Source: an uncultured Actinomycetes bacterium (GTDB taxonomy: Bacteria > Actinomycetota > Thermoleophilia > Solirubrobacterales > 70-9). From it: a DNA stretch of 13,638 bases. The position numbers were made by a program, and so were the translations under genes. Where the stretch lies: positions 1 through 13,638 of the forward strand of contig CALCIA010000185.1 in the NCBI GenBank assembly GCA_937907435.1. The letters run 5' to 3'. This document shows positions 7,589 through 13,638 of the stretch, one piece after another; positions within the stretch are counted from its first letter, which is position 1; each line of letters starts with the position of its first letter. The notes beneath the pieces were generated by a model that did no database searches, was not told where the DNA came from, and worked only from the letters and a program-made list of their open reading frames with translations.

Positions 7589-8707
7589 TCATGGGTCCCG
7601 CCGCCCGCGGTTGGCGACGATGCGGACGTCGACGCCGGGCGAGGCGGCGCGCATCAGGCGCTGGGGCAGCGGCTCACGCAGGCGGGCGAGGCCCTTCGGC
7701 GGCGGCGCCTCGCCGACCATGATGTAGGTGCTGCCGCGCTCGCGGGCGACCCGGGCCGCGGCCGCGACGACGTCGTCGTGCTCCTCGATCAAGAGGGTCG
7801 CGCCGAGCACCGAGGCAAGCCGGCGCAGGGCCGTCACCTGGCGCTCGACCTCGCCCTCGACCACGAGGCCCGGCGGCTTCACCCAGAGCAGGTCGAGCCC
7901 CGTCCCCAGCCGTTGCGCCGAGCGCCACGCGCGCCGCACCAGCCGCTGGGAGCTCGGCTGCGGACGGACCAGCGCCAGGAGCCTCTCCCCCACCGCCTTG
8001 GCGGCATCGCCCGCGACCCGTTCCTCGTCGCGCGTCCCCACCTGCTCGGCCTCGGCGAAGACGAGCCGCTTCGACTCCACGTCCTCGGCCACCTGGCGCA
8101 GGCTGACCTCGCGCAGCGCCGCCAGGTTCTCGATCTTGAAGAAGTTGTCGAGCGCCGCGGGGACGCTGGCCGGCGGGTAGATCTTGCCCGCCCGCAGCCG
8201 CGCGATCAGCGTCTCCGGGGTGAGGTCGATCAGCACCACTTCGTCGGCGTCGGCGAGGACCCGGTCGGGCACCGTCTCCCGCACCCGCACGCCGGTCAGC
8301 TCGGCGATCTGGTCGTTCAGCGACTCGAGGTGCTGGACGTTGACGGTGGAGAGGACGTCGATGCCGGCGGCGAGCACCGCGGCGATGTCCTCGTAGCGCT
8401 TGGCGTGCTCGAGCCCCGGCGGGTTGGTGTGGGCGAGCTCGTCGATCAGCGCCAGCTCCGGGTCGCGCGCGAGCAGCGCCGGGAGGTCCATCTCCGCGAC
8501 CGTCGCCCCGCCGCGGATCTCGACCTCCCGCCGCGGCACCGCCTCCAGCCCGCGCGCCTGCTCGCTCGTCTCCGGCCGTTCGTGCGGCTCCAGGTAGCCG
8601 ATCGCCACGTCGCGCCCGGCGGCCGCTTCGGCATGCCCCTCCTGCAGCATCCGGTAGGTCTTGCCGACCCCCGCGGCCATGCCCAGGAAGATCTTGTAGT
8701 GGCCCAC
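7589..8707 (-). CDS. kdpD: KdpD N-terminal (sensor ATPase plus Usp domain) protein lacking the kinase
   Basis: A 372-residue protein matching only the N-terminal cytoplasmic half of the K+ sensor kinase KdpD (usually about 850-900 residues). The KdpD domain fills 1-210: Walker A FLGMAAGVGKTY (G9-T17, K16), Walker B ALIDELAHTN (D89, E90), then STVNVQHLESLND and DNFFKIENLAALREVSLRQ. A Usp domain follows (about 230-365), the part that binds c-di-AMP in some relatives. The four membrane helices, GAF domain, phospho-accepting histidine and ATPase domain are absent, and the sequence ends in its own TGA with no kinase remnant after it. The GTG at 8707 has GGGGAG 8 bp upstream, in the 13-bp gap after kdpB. 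It could control the pump post-translationally or act with a kinase encoded elsewhere. Family firm, mechanism unknown. Confidence 0.92.
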   Translation of the reverse strand: MGHYKIFLGMAAGVGKTYRMLQEGHAEAAAGRDVAIGYLEPHERPETSEQARGLEAVPRREVEIRGGATVAEMDLPALLARDPELALIDELAHTNPPGLEHAKRYEDIAAVLAAGIDVLSTVNVQHLESLNDQIAELTGVRVRETVPDRVLADADEVVLIDLTPETLIARLRAGKIYPPASVPAALDNFFKIENLAALREVSLRQVAEDVESKRLVFAEAEQVGTRDEERVAGDAAKAVGERLLALVRPQPSSQRLVRRAWRSAQRLGTGLDLLWVKPPGLVVEGEVERQVTALRRLASVLGATLLIEEHDDVVAAAARVARERGSTYIMVGEAPPPKGLARLREPLPQRLMRAASPGVDVRIVANRGRRDP

Positions 8708-8720
8708 CGATCGGCTCCCC

Positions 8721-10805
8721 TCACGCCCCCAGCAGGTTGTGGACGACGAGGTCGATCGCTTTGATCCCGACGAAGGGGACGATCAGCCCGCCGAGGCCGT
8801 AGATGAGGATGTTGCGGCGCAGGAGCGCGGTCGCGCCGATCGCCCGATAACGGACCCCCTTGAGGCTGAGCGGGATCAGCAGCGGGATGATCAGGGCGTT
8901 GAAGATGATCGCCGAGAGGATCGCCGACTCGGGCGTCCCCAGGTGCATGACGTTCAGCGCGTCGAGCGGCCCCTTCTCGCCCGCGGTCGCGTAGGTGGCG
9001 GCGAACATCGCGGGCAGGATCGCGAAGTACTTGGCGACGTCATTGGCGATCGAGAAGGTGGTGAGCGCGCCGCGGGTGATCAGCAGCTGCTTGCCGACCT
9101 CGACGATCTCGATCAGCTTCGTCGGATTGGAGTCGAGGTCGACCATGTTCCCCGCCTCGCGGGCAGCTTGAGTGCCGGTGTTCATGGCTACGCCTACATC
9201 CGCCTGAGCAAGAGCAGGTGCATCATTCGTCCCGTCCCCGGTCATCGCGATCAGCCTTCCGTCGGCCTGCTGTTCCTTGATCAGCTCCAGCTTGCGCTCC
9301 GGCGTCGCTTCGGCGAGGAAGTCGTCGACGCCCGCCTCCGCGGCGATCTTCGCCGCCGTCAGCTTGTTGTCCCCGGTGACCATGATCGTGCGGATGCCCA
9401 TCGCCCGCAGCTGGTCGAAGCGGGCCTTCATCCCCTCCTTGACCACGTCCTTGAGGTAGACGACGCCGAGCACGTGCTCGTCGCGGGCGACCGCCAGCGG
9501 GGTGCCGCCTTCGCGGCCGATCCGGTCCAGCTCGGCGCGCAGCTCCGGCGGCGCGTGGCCGCCCTCGCCGGCGATCCACCCCGCGATCGCGTCACCGGCG
9601 CCCTTGCGCAGCTGCGTGCCGTTGTAGTCGACGCCGCTCATCCGCGTTTCGGCGCTGAACGGGACGAAGGTCGGTTCGGTCCCGTCGAAGTCGTGCTCGC
9701 GGATGCCGAAGCGCTCCTTGGCGAGGACGACGATCGAGCGCCCCTCCGGCGTCTCGTCGGCAAGCGAGGACATCTGCGCCGCCTCCGCCAGCTCCGCCTC
9801 GCTCACCCCCGGCATCGGAATGAACTCGGTCGCCTCGCGGTTGCCGAGCGTGATCGTGCCGGTCTTGTCGAGCAGGAGGACGTCGCAGTCCCCGGACGCC
9901 TCGACCGCGCGGCCCGAGAGCGCCAGCACGTTGCGGCGCACCAGCCGGTCCATGCCGGCGATGCCGATCGCCGAGAGCAGCGCCCCGATCGTGGTCGGGA
10001 TCAGCGCGACCAGCAGCGCGATCAGCGTCGTCTCGGAGAGCTCGGTGCCGGCGAAGAGCGCGAACGGCCGCAGGCTGACGACGACCACGATGAAGACCAG
10101 GGTCAGCGCCGAGAGCAGGATCCCGAGCGCGATCTCGTTCGGCGTCTTGCGGCGCGAGGCGCCCTCGACCAGGGAGATCATCCGGTCGAGGAAGGAGCCG
10201 CCCGGCTCCTGGGTGATTTCGACGACGATCCGGTCGGAGAGGACGCGGGTGCCGCCGGTGACGGCGGAGCGGTCGCCGCCCGCCTCGCGGATGACCGGGG
10301 CCGACTCGCCGGTGATCGCCGACTCGTCGACCGAGGCGATCCCTTCGATCACGGTGCCGTCGCCGGGGATCCCCTCCCCCGCGCAGACCACGACCACGTC
10401 GCCGCGGACCAGCTCGGCGGCGGACTTCTCGGTGCCGTCGAGCATCTTCGCGGTGGCCTCGGTGCGCATCGCGCGCAGGCTGGCGGCCTGGGCGCGGCCG
10501 CGGCCCTCGGCGAGCGCCTCGGCGAGGTTGGCGAAGACGACGGTCAGCCACAGCCACACCGTCACGGTGAAGGTGAACCAGGCGGGCTGGTGGCCGCCGC
10601 CGAGGCTTTCGCCGCCGAAGAGCTGGATCAGCCAGGCGACGGTGGTGATCGCGGCGCCGATCTCGACCACGAACATGACCGGGTTGCGGACCTGGACGCG
10701 CGGGTCGAGCTTGCGCAGCGACTCGAGCAGGGCCGGGCGGACGATCGCGGGGTCGAAGAGGGAGCGGGGCTCCTCCCTGGTGTGCTGTCGCTTCTCTGGG
10801 GTCAT
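8721..10805 (-). CDS. kdpB: Potassium-transporting P-type ATPase, subunit B
   Basis: The 694-residue catalytic subunit of the Kdp pump, a type IA P-type ATPase that hydrolyses ATP to drive K+ through KdpA. Landmarks in order: DPRVQVRNPVMFVVEIG near the first membrane helices; actuator loop DESAITGESAPVIREAGGD with the TGES motif; phosphorylation motif DKTGT with D313; TGDNKLTAAKIAAEAG; and the hinge motif GDGTNDAPAL (D524, D528), then the C-terminal membrane helices. Length is close to the E. coli protein and no catalytic residue is missing. The ATG at 10805 overlaps the kdpC stop as ATGA, so kdpB is translated after kdpC, the reverse of the usual order. Codons 527-547 end in A or T far more often than the rest of the gene. 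kdpD' follows after 13 bp. Confidence 0.98.
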   Translation of the reverse strand: MTPEKRQHTREEPRSLFDPAIVRPALLESLRKLDPRVQVRNPVMFVVEIGAAITTVAWLIQLFGGESLGGGHQPAWFTFTVTVWLWLTVVFANLAEALAEGRGRAQAASLRAMRTEATAKMLDGTEKSAAELVRGDVVVVCAGEGIPGDGTVIEGIASVDESAITGESAPVIREAGGDRSAVTGGTRVLSDRIVVEITQEPGGSFLDRMISLVEGASRRKTPNEIALGILLSALTLVFIVVVVSLRPFALFAGTELSETTLIALLVALIPTTIGALLSAIGIAGMDRLVRRNVLALSGRAVEASGDCDVLLLDKTGTITLGNREATEFIPMPGVSEAELAEAAQMSSLADETPEGRSIVVLAKERFGIREHDFDGTEPTFVPFSAETRMSGVDYNGTQLRKGAGDAIAGWIAGEGGHAPPELRAELDRIGREGGTPLAVARDEHVLGVVYLKDVVKEGMKARFDQLRAMGIRTIMVTGDNKLTAAKIAAEAGVDDFLAEATPERKLELIKEQQADGRLIAMTGDGTNDAPALAQADVGVAMNTGTQAAREAGNMVDLDSNPTKLIEIVEVGKQLLITRGALTTFSIANDVAKYFAILPAMFAATYATAGEKGPLDALNVMHLGTPESAILSAIIFNALIIPLLIPLSLKGVRYRAIGATALLRRNILIYGLGGLIVPFVGIKAIDLVVHNLLGA
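9165..9227 (-). other. Island of A/T-ending codons inside kdpB
   Basis: Within codons N527-A547, 13 of 21 codons end in A or T (AAT, GAT, GCA, CCT, GCT, CTT, GCT, GAT, GTA, GTA, ACT, CAA, GCT), while the flanking parts of kdpB and its neighbours use G- or C-ending codons almost throughout. The protein there is the fully conserved hinge motif, so the amino acids are unchanged and only synonymous positions differ. I counted this by reading the codons; no statistics were run on the whole gene. Confidence 0.8.
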
Positions 10806-11398
10806 CTCAGCGGCGCCGCTTCTTCGAGGGCAACGTTCAGTTCGAGGACGTTCACGCCGGGCTCGCCGAAGACGCCGAGGCCGCGGCCTTCGACGACGCC
10901 GTCGATCAGCGCTTCGACTTCGTCCAAGGGCAGTCCGCGGACGGCGGCGACGCGGTGCGCCTGGATCCGCGCGTTGGCCTGGGAGATCTGCGGGTCGACG
11001 CCGGAGGCGGAGTTGGTGACCGCGTCGACCGGCACGTCCGCCTTGGTCAGGCCGCGGTCGAAGGGCTTGTTCAGCTTGAGGTAGGCGGCGAGGTTTTCGC
11101 GCACCTCTTCGCGCCCTTCCTTGGAGTTCGGGCCGACGTTGGCGAAGAAGGTCGCGTCGCCGGAGTAGCCGGTCGCCGAGGGGCGCGAGTGGAAGAACGC
11201 CTTGCCCTTGAATTCCTGGCCGATCAGCCGCGAGCCGACCACGCGGCCGTCGAAGCTCACCTTGGAGCCGTTGGCCGCGCCCGGGAAGAGCACCTGCGAG
11301 ATCCCGGTGACGACCAGCGGGTAGGCGAGGCCGAGGACGAGCGTCATCGCGAGGACCGCGATCAGGCCCGTGCGCAGCTCCTTGCCGAGGCCGCGCAT
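10802..11398 (-). CDS. kdpC: Potassium-transporting ATPase, subunit C
   Basis: A 198-residue subunit of the Kdp complex that increases the affinity of KdpB for ATP. One N-terminal membrane helix (about 10-36, LIAVLAMTLVLGLAYPLVVTG) precedes the soluble domain, with conserved VGSRLIGQEF, FHSRPSATGYSGDATFF, SGVDPQISQANARIQAHRVA and GEPGVNVLELNVAL. Length matches the family. The ATG at 11398 shares its first base with the kdpA stop (TGATG), and its own stop overlaps the kdpB start (ATGA), so A, C and B look translationally coupled. The gene lies between A and B, whereas the usual order is F-A-B-C. The frame remains open upstream to 12883, but only as a shadow of kdpA. Confidence 0.97.
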   Translation of the reverse strand: MRGLGKELRTGLIAVLAMTLVLGLAYPLVVTGISQVLFPGAANGSKVSFDGRVVGSRLIGQEFKGKAFFHSRPSATGYSGDATFFANVGPNSKEGREEVRENLAAYLKLNKPFDRGLTKADVPVDAVTNSASGVDPQISQANARIQAHRVAAVRGLPLDEVEALIDGVVEGRGLGVFGEPGVNVLELNVALEEAAPLR

Positions 11399-13158
11399 CA
11401 GAAGAGCCTCGTCGACAGTCCCTGCACGACCGGGCCGAGCAGGATCGCGGGGAAGAAGGTGAGGGCGCCGACCAGAACGACGATCCCGAGCAGGAGGAAG
11501 ACGAAGGTCGGGTTGTCGGTGCGCATCGTGCCGAGGCCCGCGGGCGAGACCTTCTTGCCCGCCAGCGCGCCGGCGACGGCGAGGACGAAGAGGATCGGCA
11601 GGAAGCGGCCGGCGATCAGGACCAGCCCGCCGAGCAGGTCGGTGAAGCTGATCCCGTAGGCGCCGACGTTGCCGGGGCCGTGCGGCTGTAGGAAGCCGGT
11701 GTAGCCGGCCCAGGCGGAGCCGTTGTTGTTGGCCTGGGAGAGGTAGGCGTAGAGGGTCTCGGAGAAGCCCTGCGGGGTGAAGCCGGCGTAGAGCGAGCGG
11801 GTGCCGGCGGGCGCCGCCGCGGCGAGCCCGGCGGAGAGCAGCACGGTCAGCGGCGTGACGAGGACGCCGAGCGCGACCAACTTGATCTCCCGCGCGCCGA
11901 TCTTCTTGCCGAGGTACTCGGGCGTGCGTCCCACCATCAGGCCGCCGATGAAGACGGCGAGGATCGCGTAGAGCAGCATCGAGTAGAGGCCGGAGCCGAC
12001 GCCGCCGAAGATCACCTCGGAGAAGCCGAGGTTGGAGAAGGGCACCGCGCCGCCGATCCCGGTCAGGGACTCGAACGCGTTGTTGACGGCGCCGGTGGAG
12101 GTGGCGGTGGTGACCGCGGTGAAGAGCGCGCTGGAGGCGATGCCGAAGCGCTGCTCCTTGCCCTCCATGTTGCCGCCGGTCGAGCCGTCCATCGCGTGGG
12201 TGTGGAGCCCCGCGAGGTGCTGCGCCGGGGTGCCGTGCTGCTCGGCGACGTAGGCGACGACGGTCCCCGCAATCAGCAGCACCGCCATCGCCGCGAAGAT
12301 CGCCCAGCCCTGCCGCTGGCTGCCGATCATGCGGCCGTAGGTGTAGGTCAGCGACGCCGGGATGATCAGGATCAGGAACATCTCGACGACGTTGGTGAAG
12401 CCGCTCGGGTTCTCGAACGGGAAGGCCGAGTTCACGTTGAAGAAGCCGCCGCCGTTGGTGCCGAGCAGCTTGATCGCCTCCTGCGAGGCGACCGGGCCCT
12501 GGCCGAGAACCTGGGTCCCGCCGGAGAGCGTGTGGATGACGGTGTAGCCGGAGAGGTTCTCGATCACGCCCTGGGAGGCGAGGACGAGCGCGCCGACCAC
12601 CGCGATCGGCACCAGCACGTAGAGCAGGATCCGCACCACGTCCTGCCAGAAGTTGCCGAGCGAGCGACCGGAGCGGGCGGCGAGGCCGCGGATCAGGGCG
12701 ACGAGCACCGCGATCCCGACCGCCGCGGAGACGAAGTTCTGCACCGCGAGCCCCGCCATCTGGGCGAAGTACGACAACGTGACTTCGCCGCCGTAGTACT
12801 GCCAGTTGGTGTTGGTGACGAACGAGCTGACGGTGTTGAAGGTCACGTCCCACGGCGCGGAGTGGAACCCGCGCGGGTTCCACGGGTCGAGCCCCTGGGT
12901 GCGGAGGATCAGGTACAGCAGGACCCAGAAGAGGAGCGAGAAGACGATCAGGCTCTTCGCGTACTGCTTCCAGTCCTGGCCTTCCTCCTCGGGCCGCACC
13001 CGCAGCACCTTGTAGGCACCACGCTCGACCGGCCCGAGGACGGGGGTCAAGAAGACGCGTTCACCCCGGAACACCTTCGCCATGTAGATCCCCAGTGGCT
13101 TCACCACGGCAAGGACGACGGCGAAGAAGATCGCGATCTGCACGTACCCCTGGACCAT
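11398..13158 (-). CDS. kdpA: Potassium-transporting ATPase, subunit A (K+ channel-like subunit)
   Basis: The 586-residue K+-binding and translocating subunit of the Kdp pump, related to SKT/Trk channels, with about ten membrane helices. The four selectivity-filter loops are recognisable: FVTNTNWQYYGGE (113-125), LLGTNGGGFFNVNSAFPFEN (231-250), TTATSTGAVNNAFES (350-364) and SQANNNGSAWAG (474-485). The second loop reads SAFPFEN where E. coli has SAHPFEN, a mild change outside the GTNGGG core. Length is slightly above the E. coli protein, partly from a hydrophilic loop around 308-336. The ATG at 13158 overlaps the kdpF stop (TGATG), and the stop overlaps the kdpC start the same way. Confidence 0.98.
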   Translation of the reverse strand: MVQGYVQIAIFFAVVLAVVKPLGIYMAKVFRGERVFLTPVLGPVERGAYKVLRVRPEEEGQDWKQYAKSLIVFSLLFWVLLYLILRTQGLDPWNPRGFHSAPWDVTFNTVSSFVTNTNWQYYGGEVTLSYFAQMAGLAVQNFVSAAVGIAVLVALIRGLAARSGRSLGNFWQDVVRILLYVLVPIAVVGALVLASQGVIENLSGYTVIHTLSGGTQVLGQGPVASQEAIKLLGTNGGGFFNVNSAFPFENPSGFTNVVEMFLILIIPASLTYTYGRMIGSQRQGWAIFAAMAVLLIAGTVVAYVAEQHGTPAQHLAGLHTHAMDGSTGGNMEGKEQRFGIASSALFTAVTTATSTGAVNNAFESLTGIGGAVPFSNLGFSEVIFGGVGSGLYSMLLYAILAVFIGGLMVGRTPEYLGKKIGAREIKLVALGVLVTPLTVLLSAGLAAAAPAGTRSLYAGFTPQGFSETLYAYLSQANNNGSAWAGYTGFLQPHGPGNVGAYGISFTDLLGGLVLIAGRFLPILFVLAVAGALAGKKVSPAGLGTMRTDNPTFVFLLLGIVVLVGALTFFPAILLGPVVQGLSTRLF

Positions 13159-13247
13159 CAGAGGTTCTCCCCCCGCAACAGCGCGTAGAAGAGGAAGACG
13201 CAGACGACGAACGCGGCGACGAGCCCGAAGACGTCGGCGCCGCTCAT
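13158..13247 (-). CDS. kdpF: Potassium-transporting ATPase, subunit F
   Basis: A 29-residue single-helix membrane peptide, MSGADVFGLVAAFVVCVFLF then YALLRGENL, which stabilises the Kdp complex. The short polar start, one hydrophobic helix (about 6-24) and charged ALLRGE-type end are typical of KdpF, which often ends ALL.PE. It lies directly ahead of kdpA with a TGATG overlap, the expected place. The ATG at 13245-13247 overlaps the stop of another small ORF as ATGA. Family and position make the call strong despite the size. Confidence 0.9.
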   Translation of the reverse strand: MSGADVFGLVAAFVVCVFLFYALLRGENL

Positions 13248-13369
13248 ATCCGGTCGATCAGGTCGATCACCCAGAACAGCAGGGCGAAGAGGAAGAGCGC
13301 GATCGCGATCGCGAAGACGTCAGCAACCGGACTGCCGCCGCCGGGGAAGATGTCTGCGAGGAAGAGCAC
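13244..13369 (-). CDS. Small membrane ORF at the head of the kdp operon
   Basis: A 41-codon ORF from GTG at 13369 to TGA at 13244. It reads MLFLADIFPGGGSPVADVFA then IAIALFLFALLFWVIDLIDRI. The second half is one strong membrane helix (about 18-36) ending in the charged DLIDR. The stop overlaps the kdpF start by four bases (ATGA), the same tight coupling seen along the operon, which argues that it is translated. No good ribosome-binding site precedes the GTG, so a leaderless start is possible. It is not KdpF itself, which follows. I do not recognise a family. By context it may be an extra small subunit or regulator of the pump. Confidence 0.6.
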   Translation of the reverse strand: MLFLADIFPGGGSPVADVFAIAIALFLFALLFWVIDLIDRI

Positions 13370-13391
13370 ACCAACACTGTGCGCTCAGTCC

Positions 13392-13441
13392 CGTCAAGGC
13401 CGCGTGAAGTTACGGCGGGGCCGTATACAGATCCTGTGAAG
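13392..13441 (-). promoter_or_regulatory. Upstream region of the kdp operon with direct repeats
   Basis: GTGAAG occurs at 13404-13409 and 13436-13441, exactly 32 bp apart (about three helical turns), with similar following bases (TTACGGCGGGG and GTTGCCGGAGGGG). On the operon strand this is a CTTCAC pair. OmpR-type regulators such as KdpE or PhoP bind direct repeats, so this is a candidate operator. A TTGACG (13397-13392) resembles a -35, but no convincing -10 follows at the right distance. The promoter is therefore not placed. Confidence 0.3.
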
Positions 13442-13456
13442 GTTGCCGGAGGGGAG

Positions 13457-13514
13457 GTCCTGGGCTCCTCATGGGGGCCCTGGCAGGCTGTGACCCCCAT
13501 GAGGAGCCCAGGAC
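13457..13514. repeat. Palindrome D: perfect 21-bp arms around 16 bp, copy also at the window start
   Basis: Arms 13457-13477 and 13494-13514 are perfect reverse complements (containing GTCCTGGGCTCCTCATGG) with a 16-bp centre. The same arm sequence is present at 7-27, so this is a repeated element, not a one-off terminator. It lies about 90 bp upstream of the first kdp-operon ORF. Small ORFs that cross it (such as 13379-13570 plus and 13410-13613 minus) just read the repeat and are not counted as genes. Confidence 0.85.
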
Positions 13515-13638
13515 GTGAGGCTTGCGTGAAAAAGGCGGCACAGGGACGTTGCGAAGTCGGCCTTCCGTGACGATCGGGTCGGAGAGCCTCCACACCTCGG
13601 CCCGAACGGTCACAGAGATGCCGGGAACGTCACACTTT
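13515..13638. other. Non-coding stretch next to palindrome D, no gene recognised
   Basis: No convincing gene here. The sequence is visibly less GC-rich in places, with a GTGAAAAAGG run near 13535 and CACACTTT at the window end. CGTGACGATC and GAACGTCACA give short CGTGAC/GTCAC elements. It may be the rest of the repeat unit to which palindrome D belongs, or the promoter region of a gene outside the window. Confidence 0.4.

Noticed and set aside
6160..7722. Plus-strand ORFs across the hydroxylase, palindromes and usp
   Set aside because: Out-of-frame or antisense readings that pass through palindromes; no domain.
8739..11084. 781-codon plus-strand ORF opposite kdpB and kdpC
   Set aside because: An antisense shadow of kdpB/kdpC, with no domain and charged low-complexity composition.
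11399..12883. N-terminal extension of KdpC to 12883
   Set aside because: It reads kdpA out of frame. KdpC has its normal length from the ATG at 11398.
13392..13397. TTGACG as the -35 of the kdp promoter
   Set aside because: No acceptable -10 at 16-18 bp downstream, so I do not claim a placed promoter.
13379..13613. Short ORFs crossing palindrome D on both strands
   Set aside because: They translate the repeat itself and lack ribosome-binding sites and recognisable domains.

Overview
The window is uniformly very GC-rich, codon third positions are almost all G or C, and coding is dense. Together with an actinobacterial-looking gene set this suggests a high-GC actinobacterium. A Thermoleophilia/Solirubrobacterales-type genome is my best guess, but that is inference because no marker gene is present. 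No rRNA, tRNA, CRISPR array, transposase or integrase was recognised.

Layout. (1) 85-1153, minus strand: a small single-pass membrane protein of unknown function followed by a TetR-family repressor. An imperfect palindrome lies over the likely promoter at 1172-1195. (2) 1244-5900, minus strand: a stress and envelope cluster, in transcription order a 68-residue CX2CX7CX7C protein, hsp20, lon and a family-39-type membrane glycosyltransferase. hsp20/lon overlap as ATGA and lon/glycosyltransferase as TGATG. A perfect 7-7-7 inverted repeat lies just upstream of hsp20. (3) 6026-6649, plus strand: a fatty acid hydroxylase, divergent from block 2. (4) 6650-6835: two large perfect palindromes at the convergent junction. 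The second encodes the C-terminus and stop codon of the next gene. (5) 6799-13369, minus strand: a potassium-transport operon of seven genes, in transcription order a 41-residue membrane ORF, kdpF, kdpA, kdpC, kdpB, a kinase-less kdpD and a membrane-anchored universal stress protein. (6) 13370-13638: the upstream region of the operon with a 21-bp palindrome. One arm of it recurs at the first bases of the window, so the two ends carry copies of one dispersed repeat.

How the genes work together. KdpFABC is the high-affinity ATP-driven K+ pump. Here C precedes B, and neither the histidine-kinase half of KdpD nor KdpE is present in the window. A KdpD N-terminal ATPase/Usp protein and a second Usp anchored in the membrane take that place, which suggests potassium control by ligand or nucleotide sensing rather than by a local two-component system. 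Hsp20 holds unfolded proteins and Lon degrades them; the translational coupling suggests co-induction.

The most interesting points are the rearranged kinase-less kdp operon with an extra small membrane protein, a 21-codon island of A/T-ending codons in the most conserved motif of kdpB, the palindromes around the usp gene, and the repeats at the two window ends.
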